From assembly GCA_964646495.1 (NCBI GenBank), contig CAZYEO010000008.1, positions 1-31,222 on the forward strand: a stretch of 31,222 bases of DNA, written 5' to 3'. The notes under the pieces were generated by a model. That model had not been told where the DNA came from and did not search any database. It worked only from the letters and a program-made list of their open reading frames with translations. The position numbers and the translations under genes were made by a program. Below, one piece after another: positions 25,805-31,222 of this stretch. This stretch comes from HGM05232 sp964646495. GTDB taxonomy: Bacteria; Bacteroidota; Bacteroidia; Bacteroidales; Muribaculaceae. Position 1 is the stretch's first letter. Every line of letters begins with the position of its first letter.

Positions 25805-26419
25805 TTAGAGATATAGATTTAGGAGTGTATTAATATTTTGATGTAGTTGATGGGGGGTAATACCTTTGATTAGAGCTATCTGTGAGGTAATAGATTCTAT
25901 TGAAGCCGTGGAGTCGTCGGTTTCTGTGAGGATTTTGTCGGCAGGTGTATATTGCACTGCTTTTTCGTTGAAGTGCTCACCGAACGATAGATAGAACCCT
26001 GCATCGAGATAGATTTTAGCGATATGCTCATTTCCTCGGAAACCATGAATTATCCACGGCATATCAGGATTTATCCTTTTTCGTATCGGGATAATGGTAT
26101 CGTGAGAGCGAACTGCGTGGATAACCAATGGCTTACGTAGAGATTCCGATAAATTGATGTGGTGTATAAATATCTCTTTTTGTAACTCCACATTCGCACC
26201 TTTTAATATGTCGATGCCGGTTTCTCCTATCATTATCACTGCCGGATGCTTGACTATGCTGTCAAGAAGGGAATAATCGGGGGTGTGCATATCTTCTGAA
26301 TCCCATGGATGAATCCCCACAGAATACAACTGACCGGCTACAGGTCTAAATTCCTCCGGGCGTAGGCTTAATATCCCCTTCGGAGATGGATGGTGTGTAT
26401 GGAAATCAGTTATATCCAT
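25805..26419 (-). CDS. TatD-family metal-dependent hydrolase
   Basis: This 204-residue TIM-barrel hydrolase keeps all the usual metal ligands: His7 and His9 in DFHTHHP, Glu66 in MIGETGID, His101 in LVIHAV, His125 in IIHGF and Asp168 in LTETDDS. TatD proteins are Mg-dependent DNases of the amidohydrolase superfamily. It is about 50-60 residues shorter than E. coli TatD; loops between strands are reduced, a form common in Bacteroidetes. It is the last gene of the epimerase-LOG-DUF4271-hemD-rnpA-yidD-tatD run, 12 nt after yidD. The exact substrate is unknown. Confidence 0.88.
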   Translation of the reverse strand: MDITDFHTHHPSPKGILSLRPEEFRPVAGQLYSVGIHPWDSEDMHTPDYSLLDSIVKHPAVIMIGETGIDILKGANVELQKEIFIHHINLSESLRKPLVIHAVRSHDTIIPIRKRINPDMPWIIHGFRGNEHIAKIYLDAGFYLSFGEHFNEKAVQYTPADKILTETDDSTASIESITSQIALIKGITPHQLHQNINTLLNLYL

Positions 26420-26431
26420 ATAGAGAAATAT

Positions 26432-26653
26432 TTATGGAACGGGATCATATCCACTTCCTCCCCATGGGTGACAACGACTTATACGTTTTATCGCCAACCA
26501 CGACCCTTTTAATATACCATGTTTGCGTATTGCTTCTATGGCATATTCACTGCATGTCGGTGTGTATCTGCACGATGGTGGGGTGAGTGGAGATATACAA
26601 TACTGATAGAATCGTATAGGCAATATCAATATGTATTGCAATAGCCTTTTCAT
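26432..26653 (-). CDS. yidD: Membrane protein insertion efficiency factor YidD
   Basis: This 73-residue protein carries the whole YidD pattern: an amphipathic N-terminal helix LLPIRFYQYCISPL-like (residues 10-22), SCRYTPTCSEYAIEAI (27-42) with three conserved Cys, and RCHPWGGSGYDPVP at the C-terminus. YidD sits on the inner face of the inner membrane and helps YidC-dependent insertion. Its start overlaps the rnpA stop by 4 nt (ATGA type), a linkage conserved across bacteria. Confidence 0.96.
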   Translation of the reverse strand: MKRLLQYILILPIRFYQYCISPLTPPSCRYTPTCSEYAIEAIRKHGILKGSWLAIKRISRCHPWGGSGYDPVP

Positions 26654-27060
26654 GGCTCAGGAGTTGGATTGGATGGTGGGGTTGAAATGCGGGTGGCAAG
26701 TTTGTTGAGAAGCAATTTCATCTTTTCCTCAATGGTATGATAATCGACAGGAGTCTTTGCAAGGTACATAAATGCAGCATCAATAGCCACATTGTTCTCT
26801 GTGAGGGTGGGGATGAGAATGTTTCTATTCAAACGGTAGGCTTCGCGCGTGCGCCGTCTCAGTAATACTCGTCCTACGGCTGTGCGTATTTTCTTTTTGG
26901 GAATCGAGACAAGGAATTTTGCTCCGGGAGTATCGGAAACTTGTGTTTTATAAGCCACGCGCAAAGGGTAGGCGATAATTGAATCTCCCTCACGAAATAT
27001 GCGATCGATTGCCGATAAGCTACATAATTTTTCTGACTTATATAGACGATTTCCTGTCAT
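26650..27060 (-). CDS. rnpA: Ribonuclease P protein component
   Basis: This 136-residue basic protein is the protein subunit of RNase P, which with the RNA subunit matures tRNA 5' ends. The RNR-type motif reads LLRRRTREAYRLNR (about residues 67-79), preceded by FLVSIPKKKIRTAVGR on the central strand. The ATG at 27060 was chosen over 27090: the ten extra residues are not typical, and the 27090 start lies inside a hairpin arm. The C-terminal extension after residue 120 is Pro/Thr-rich and variable. It overlaps yidD by 4 nt. Confidence 0.95.
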   Translation of the reverse strand: MTGNRLYKSEKLCSLSAIDRIFREGDSIIAYPLRVAYKTQVSDTPGAKFLVSIPKKKIRTAVGRVLLRRRTREAYRLNRNILIPTLTENNVAIDAAFMYLAKTPVDYHTIEEKMKLLLNKLATRISTPPSNPTPEP

Positions 27061-27078
27061 GATGATTATAGTATGAAA

Positions 27079-27124
27079 ATCACCTTGCAAGTATAGCGAA
27101 TTTACTCCACACTTACAAGGTGAT
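27079..27124 (-). terminator. Hairpin between hemD and rnpA (terminator or attenuator)
   Basis: Arms ATCACCTTG-c-AAGT (27079-27092) and ACTT-a-CAAGGTGAT (27111-27124), 13 of 14 bases paired, 18-nt loop. On the minus strand it follows the hemD stop by 28 nt, ends in TTTTCAT and precedes the rnpA ATG by 18 nt. It could end the hemD transcript, or tune rnpA-yidD expression. Confidence 0.55.
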
Positions 27125-27151
27125 ATGCTGTTATTGCGTTGCGAATTTACG

Positions 27152-27904
27152 CTACTTTTTGGCTTTTGCTTGTTTTTTGAAGAACAGATCGATAGCTGCT
27201 GTCATAGAAGGTGCTTCCGGGGTGGGCGCTTCCAAATCCAAACGTAATCCTGCCTCTGTTACAGCTTTAGCAGTAGTTACACCTAAGCATCCGATCTTAA
27301 TATCTTTCTGATCAAAATTTGGGAAATTTTTAATCAGAGATTCTATTCCAGCCGGGCTAAAGAATATGAGCATATCATAATCAAATACCTCTTCTGTTCC
27401 AAAATCATTGCTCACAGTACGATACATCACCGCCTTGGTGTAGTGTATATTGTTGTGGTCGAGAATTGTAACGTTGTCTTTGTGTACATCTGACACCGGA
27501 AATAAGAATTTTTCCTTTGAATGTTTCAACAATGCCGGAAGTAAATCATCAAGTTTCCCTGATTTTCCATAGAATATTTTGCGCTTGCGGTATACGATAT
27601 ATTTTTGTAAATATAACGCTATAGCCTCGGTAGTGCAGAAATATTTAAGAGTTTCCGGAACGGTAATACGCATTTCTTCACATAATCTGAAAAAATGATC
27701 TATCGCAGTGCGTGCGGTAAATATAATGCCGGTAAACTCCGGTATTGATACTTTTGATTGTCTAAATTCTTTTGAACTTAGTCCCTCAACCTTAATAAAT
27801 GGACGAAACACTACCTCTACGCCATATTTCTCAGCTATATCAAAGTATGGAGACTTTTCAGAATCCGGCTTTGGTTGTGATACGAGAATTTTTTTTACTT
27901 TCAC
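27152..27904 (-). CDS. hemD: Uroporphyrinogen-III synthase
   Basis: This 250-residue protein matches the poorly conserved HemD fold of two alpha/beta domains. It opens with KKILVSQPKP and has FTGIIFTARTAIDHFF in domain 1 (about 58-73). The C-terminal stretch reads DMLIFFSPAGIESLIKNF...IGCLGVTTAKAVTEAGL (about 178-218), the segment most conserved in the family. The enzyme cyclises hydroxymethylbilane to uroporphyrinogen III in tetrapyrrole synthesis. It follows the DUF4271 gene by 15 nt, a pairing typical of Bacteroidetes. The other heme genes are not here. A C-terminal Lys-rich tail (KKQAKAKK) is a small local feature. Confidence 0.9.
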   Translation of the reverse strand: MKVKKILVSQPKPDSEKSPYFDIAEKYGVEVVFRPFIKVEGLSSKEFRQSKVSIPEFTGIIFTARTAIDHFFRLCEEMRITVPETLKYFCTTEAIALYLQKYIVYRKRKIFYGKSGKLDDLLPALLKHSKEKFLFPVSDVHKDNVTILDHNNIHYTKAVMYRTVSNDFGTEEVFDYDMLIFFSPAGIESLIKNFPNFDQKDIKIGCLGVTTAKAVTEAGLRLDLEAPTPEAPSMTAAIDLFFKKQAKAKK

Positions 27905-27919
27905 GCTTATGGTATCTTT

Positions 27920-28780
27920 TTATTTTGCTATACTACATAAAATAATTGTGCCTAAAAGGGAGAGAATTATAGGAACAATTTCAATGGCGCAAAGGTACAA
28001 AATAAAAAACGGAGTAGATGAAAAATTGTTGAAAAAAATTCTAAATCCTTTACAAATGAATATTATTCGGAGTATAATAAATATAATTACGCCACAAAAA
28101 AGGGATATTTCTGACGATTCGGGATATACAATCATTATCAATACGATAGGGATAAGCAATAATCCGAGTAGTGATTCCATGGCTTTATATCCATCTTTCC
28201 ACATTTTTGTGGACTGCGAGGTGGAAAAAACATTGCCGATGACGGAATATGCGATATATTGAAATAAATTATATGCACTCACCATCCCGATACATATTAT
28301 TGCATAAATTATAACACGCGATATTGAGATAATTTCGGGCATTAACACTCCCAATATGAAGTATACCAAAATCCCCTGCATGATACAGCTATTGACAACT
28401 AATGAAAAGATTGTTTGGCTTTCATTTATTGTCAGTGCGTCATATATATTGTTCCGACTGCGTATCTCGAAGAGTTTACGTCCTAATGAGTAAAGATATT
28501 TGTAGCCCTTGCGATATGTTATGGCTACCATTGCAATCGATAAAAGGACGATAAGCATCAAGCCACCGCTTTTTATGGGAGTGTCGATATATTGATCTGA
28601 GTTTTGGGGTTTGGGTGGCTCGATTACCGAAAGAGTTGCAATGTTTCCTTGCTCATTGCCTATGGATAATGAATCGGGGAATCCATGAGGATATGTAGCC
28701 TTAATCAAAAGAGGTTTTGCCACTTTTGCGATGGAATCCGTAGATACGGAATCATTGGTTTGTGCTACATTTTGTATCAT
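27920..28780 (-). CDS. DUF4271-type multi-pass membrane protein
   Basis: This 286-residue protein has a soluble N-terminal part (about 1-70) and then about six TM segments (75-92, 120-146, 150-172, 195-217, 225-245 and 262-282). Its position directly upstream of hemD and its layout match the DUF4271 family, whose role is not known. The C-terminal segment FFNNFSSTPFFILYLCAIEIVPIIL is the most family-like part. It begins 19 nt after the LOG-family gene stop and ends 15 nt before hemD. The N-terminal region, with a possible periplasmic location, contains repeated Ser/Thr-Asp and Pro-rich stretches. Confidence 0.8.
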   Translation of the reverse strand: MIQNVAQTNDSVSTDSIAKVAKPLLIKATYPHGFPDSLSIGNEQGNIATLSVIEPPKPQNSDQYIDTPIKSGGLMLIVLLSIAMVAITYRKGYKYLYSLGRKLFEIRSRNNIYDALTINESQTIFSLVVNSCIMQGILVYFILGVLMPEIISISRVIIYAIICIGMVSAYNLFQYIAYSVIGNVFSTSQSTKMWKDGYKAMESLLGLLLIPIVLIMIVYPESSEISLFCGVIIFIILRIIFICKGFRIFFNNFSSTPFFILYLCAIEIVPIILSLLGTIILCSIAK

Positions 28781-28799
28781 TATTCCAAAATCAGACGGT

Positions 28800-29393
28800 T
28801 TAATATTTAGATTCTATTTCAATAGGGGTGCAATATTGGTATGATTGCAATTGTTGTATTACCTCTTGCGGTGTGGATACTATACTCCACAATTTAGAGT
28901 GGCTCCGCTTCATGAATCCTTGTGTCACACACTTATCGAGCATTTCAATCAACGGATTGTAGAATCCATCGATATTAAGAATTATGATGGGGTAGGTTGC
29001 TATACCGAGCTGTTTCCAAGTTATTACTTCGAGAAGCTCCTCCAATGTGCCACATCCGCCGGGCAGTGCAATTATGGCATCGGAAATTTCCGACATGAGT
29101 TGTTTGCGCGAGTGCATATCATCCGTGATGCGTACCTCGTCTAAGTCGGGCGCGCACCAGCCACTTTCAACCATAAATCGGGGTATTATTCCGATTGATT
29201 TTCCACCACTATTGGTAGTAGATGATGATACAGCGTGCATAAGCCCGGTGTTTCCTCCGCCACACACGCAATTAGCCCCCATTGCGCCTATAAGCTCCCC
29301 GAGTTCATGTGCCGCATCTATGTATGATGACGGTATGTTAGCACTCGAAGCACAAAACACACATATATTGGTTGTTTTACTATTGTTTGCCAT
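28800..29393 (-). CDS. LOG-family (TIGR00730 Rossmann-fold) nucleotide phosphoribohydrolase
   Basis: This 197-residue protein has the LOG signature PGGCGTLEE (residues 111-119), with SRKQLM (96-101) before it and CGGGNTGLM (44-52) as the nucleotide-binding loop. In plants and several bacteria LOG enzymes release cytokinin bases from nucleoside 5'-monophosphates; in many bacteria they are general AMP/nucleotide phosphoribohydrolases. The ATG at 29393 is preferred to 29417: an AGGAG sequence lies 8 nt upstream of 29393, a rare clear ribosome site in this window, and the longer start overlaps the epimerase stop. It is the second gene of the run that ends with tatD. Confidence 0.92.
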   Translation of the reverse strand: MANNSKTTNICVFCASSANIPSSYIDAAHELGELIGAMGANCVCGGGNTGLMHAVSSSTTNSGGKSIGIIPRFMVESGWCAPDLDEVRITDDMHSRKQLMSEISDAIIALPGGCGTLEELLEVITWKQLGIATYPIIILNIDGFYNPLIEMLDKCVTQGFMKRSHSKLWSIVSTPQEVIQQLQSYQYCTPIEIESKY

Positions 29394-29407
29394 CTGTTTA
29401 CTCCTAT

Positions 29408-30418
29408 TTACAGCCATCCTGCATTTTTATACCATTCGATACTTTTATGAATCCCTTCAGCCAAAGAATGTCGAGGGGTAAAATTAAAGTCTTTTTGGGC
29501 ATCTGAAATGTCGCAACTCCAGTTGCGTTGTTTCATTATCTTGAATTTGTCGCGATTGAGAGTGCTTGGTTGCATTTTCACTTTGCCCCATTCTTCGGCA
29601 ATTACCGACACTGCATATACAATCCACATTGGACATTTTATGGGCATTACGAAATTTTTATTAAGTTCTTTTGCTACGATTTTGCGAAATTCCCGTTGTG
29701 TATATGCTCTATCCTCCGACATAAGATATACTTTTCTTTCTGCTCCCGCTGCAAGCGCATCCATTGCTGCGACAGTGAGATCCTCCACATAAATGAACGA
29801 GAGTAATTGCTTGCGCATCCCTACACTAAAATCGAATCCGGCAGCAATACTCTTCATCATCATATAATAATCTTTTTCACGAGGTCCATATACACCCGTT
29901 GGTCGGAATATTATATATGGAAAATCGGGCAACGTGCTTAAATATGTTTCTGCTTTTAGCTTTGATAAGCCATAGCGAGTGTTAGGATTTGGGATTGTTT
30001 TGGTGGAGATGGGAGTATAGTCCTTTTCATCACCCATTCCGGCTGCTCCGAGGCTACTCATCAAGAGAAATGCTTCCGGTATAGCATCAATAGCAATAAG
30101 TGTATCAACGAAATTGCGTAGATATTGATAATTTATTTTGTTGAAATCCATAAAATTTGCGCATTTTGTTGCACCGAGATTATGGATTATATAATCCCAT
30201 TTTCCATTTTCAGAAATAACAGCCGAAAGTTGTCGGGAGAGAGATGATGTATCATTGAAATCCAATTCTATGAATTTAATTCTTTCATCTGCAAGGTATT
30301 CACGAGAGGTAGATGGGCGCACGGCAGCCCAAGTATCCCATCCGCGTTTCAATGCTTCTTCAACCATAAATCCACCGATAAACCCACCAGCCCCGGTAAT
30401 CAATATCTTCTTAGCCAT
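29408..30418 (-). CDS. NAD-dependent epimerase/dehydratase (extended SDR)
   Basis: This 336-residue extended short-chain dehydrogenase/reductase has the dinucleotide motif TGAGGFIGG (residues 8-16), the active-site pair Tyr149-x3-Lys153 in RYGLSKLKA, and Ser121/Ser122 in MSSLGAAG. A FRPTGVYGPRE motif follows. Members act on nucleotide sugars, flavonoids or steroids; the substrate is unclear here. The ATG at 30418 is used, because the -7 box lies at 30448-30455 and would fall between a start at 30466 and the rest of the gene. The promoter is a full consensus match, so this is the first gene of the seven-gene run. Six genes with small gaps follow. Confidence 0.9.
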   Translation of the reverse strand: MAKKILITGAGGFIGGFMVEEALKRGWDTWAAVRPSTSREYLADERIKFIELDFNDTSSLSRQLSAVISENGKWDYIIHNLGATKCANFMDFNKINYQYLRNFVDTLIAIDAIPEAFLLMSSLGAAGMGDEKDYTPISTKTIPNPNTRYGLSKLKAETYLSTLPDFPYIIFRPTGVYGPREKDYYMMMKSIAAGFDFSVGMRKQLLSFIYVEDLTVAAMDALAAGAERKVYLMSEDRAYTQREFRKIVAKELNKNFVMPIKCPMWIVYAVSVIAEEWGKVKMQPSTLNRDKFKIMKQRNWSCDISDAQKDFNFTPRHSLAEGIHKSIEWYKNAGWL

Positions 30419-30447
30419 CGTATAAATATATATCCTGATTAATTCCC

Positions 30448-30478
30448 CAAAGTTACAACATTCCAATCAATCACCCAA
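30448..30478 (-). promoter_or_regulatory. Promoter of the epimerase-to-tatD run
   Basis: On the minus strand TTG (30478-30476), 20 nt, TAACTTTG (30455-30448). The ATG is 29 nt downstream. Confidence 0.65.
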
Positions 30479-30481
30479 CAC

Positions 30482-30527
30482 AATAAAAACAAGAGGATAT
30501 ACCATACGTTGTGTGTGATATATCCTC
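30482..30527 (-). terminator. Intrinsic terminator of the zinc-ribbon gene
   Basis: A 9-bp perfect stem GAGGATATA (30493-30501) / TATATCCTC (30519-30527), 17-nt loop. The minus-strand tail is TTGTTTTTATTG. It lies 22 nt after the stop codon and just before the epimerase promoter. Confidence 0.7.
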
Positions 30528-30548
30528 ATTATATGATATTTATTTCGA

Positions 30549-31121
30549 TCAGGAGTTAAACATACTCAAGGTCTTAAAATATAATGCAATTTCCGCCATT
30601 TTATCGGTTATTATAGAAATGCTGAAAATAAACATAAGGATGAAAGCTAAAAAGGATATTGCTGCGGCTATTCCGGCTTTATTCCACATTTCTTGTACAA
30701 AATTAAATCGAGAAGAATCCTTCCAATTAATTTTTCCTGCATTCCAAGCCATTTCATTACCTTTCGCTCCCAGTACTGCAGCTACAATAAGCGAAGCAGT
30801 GGGAATCACAAGTATACCAAAAGTAAATGATATATAAAATACAAAGGGAGCTGCGAGAAGGAATAGCGGCCAATATATACCATTGAAAATACCCCATATC
30901 CATGTGAACATGAACGCTCCCCAATTCCATGATCCAGAAGGATATTCATCGTTTGCAATATATGGGATTTGTGGAGATTGTACACCCATTCGCATCGGTT
31001 CTGATGGTTGTGGATTAACATTCTGAAACCCTAATGCGATATTTTCTACACCGCAACTCGGGCACTTAGGAGCCTTGTCTGAGATTTGTGCTCCACATTT
31101 TGAACAATAGATTAATGCCAT
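30549..31121 (-). CDS. Zinc-ribbon membrane protein (DUF2628-like)
   Basis: This 190-residue protein begins with a zinc ribbon CSKCGAQISDKAPKCPSCG (Cys at 6, 9, 20 and 23). A Pro-rich linker follows (about 30-60), then SWNWGAFMFTWIWGIFNGIYW and two or three TM helices (about 68-90, 95-118 and 148-170). Between the helices lies GAKGNEMAWNAGKINWKD, a pattern seen in DUF2628-type proteins. The ribbon probably faces the cytoplasm. The function is unknown. It starts 20 nt after the stop of a LysM-domain gene and shows no promoter of its own, so both probably share a transcript. Confidence 0.82.
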   Translation of the reverse strand: MALIYCSKCGAQISDKAPKCPSCGVENIALGFQNVNPQPSEPMRMGVQSPQIPYIANDEYPSGSWNWGAFMFTWIWGIFNGIYWPLFLLAAPFVFYISFTFGILVIPTASLIVAAVLGAKGNEMAWNAGKINWKDSSRFNFVQEMWNKAGIAAAISFLAFILMFIFSISIITDKMAEIALYFKTLSMFNS

Positions 31122-31141
31122 AATGATTAGATGTTTGGATA

Positions 31142-31222
31142 TTATTTTTTAGATACTTTTAATTCCTGTCCTATTTTTATTTTATCATCCTTGATGTTGT
31201 TGAGTTTTCTCAGTTCATCTGC
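31142..31222 (-). CDS. LysM-domain protein, C-terminal end (cut by the window edge)
   Basis: The last 26 codons on the minus strand encode ADELRKLNNIKDDKIKIGQ, then ELKVSKK, and a TAA stop (31144-31142). The pattern ELRKLNNI...IKIGQELKV is the second half of a LysM peptidoglycan-binding repeat. The rest of the gene, including any catalytic domain, lies beyond the window. Confidence 0.75.
   Translation of the reverse strand, partial: ADELRKLNNIKDDKIKIGQELKVSKK

Noticed and set aside
27708..28262. 184-codon plus-strand frame across hemD/DUF4271
   Set aside because: Spans two well-supported minus-strand genes and their gap, with no promoter or family pattern.
1..31222. tRNA, rRNA, CRISPR arrays, insertion sequences, attachment sites
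   Set aside because: Looked for conserved tRNA arms, regularly spaced repeats and transposase motifs in the gaps and found none; a scan with dedicated tools could still pick up something missed by eye.

Overview
The window is chromosomal DNA from a member of the Bacteroidota, most likely order Bacteroidales. Three things point there. Promoters repeatedly match the Bacteroidetes primary-sigma pattern (TTG, about 20 bases, TAnnTTTG). Start codons mostly lack Shine-Dalgarno sequences. The gene content is also typical: a CarboxypepD_reg/plug outer-membrane barrel protein, DUF4271 next to hemD, rnpA-yidD-tatD in one run, and cvpA followed by sufBCDS. The DNA is AT-rich. Genus cannot be fixed by eye. 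Nearly all of the window is ordinary core genome; no insertion sequence, CRISPR array, tRNA or rRNA gene was seen.

Layout. 1-1.25 kb: a divergent ROK-family protein. 1.25-2.7 kb: a compact three-gene minus-strand cassette of unknown proteins. The middle protein has a lipobox at one end and a membrane anchor at the other, as in phage unimolecular spanins, and the cassette promoter is surrounded by three copies of a dyad motif. 2.7-7.6 kb: an MsbA-like ABC exporter divergent from an outer-membrane beta-barrel protein. 7.6-9.9 kb: an HxlR regulator divergent from a small cupin, with overlapping promoters and repeated operator-like sites, then a MATE efflux pump. 10.3-12.9 kb: valS. 13.0-13.8 kb: a monocistronic single-TM protein of unknown function. 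14.1-19.6 kb: cvpA-sufB-sufC-sufD-sufS for Fe-S cluster assembly. 19.6-20.13 kb: no coding sequence, but a consensus promoter, internal hairpins and a strong intrinsic terminator that together suggest an unannotated small RNA of about 310 nt. 20.2-21.3 kb: a membrane acyltransferase. 21.4-25.4 kb, minus strand: parE-coaD-ctpA. 25.8-30.4 kb, minus strand: epimerase, LOG-family protein, DUF4271, hemD, rnpA, yidD, tatD. 30.5-31.2 kb: a zinc-ribbon membrane protein and the C-terminal end of a LysM protein cut by the window edge.

How parts work together. SufC is the ATPase of the SufBCD scaffold and SufS supplies sulfur; all key catalytic residues are present, but no SufE/SufU/SufA is next to them. 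RnpA (tRNA 5' processing) and YidD (membrane-protein insertion) overlap by 4 nt. HxlR probably controls the cupin and itself from the shared intergenic region. The best candidates for something undescribed are the three-gene cassette with its dyad-flanked promoter and the putative small RNA downstream of sufS.
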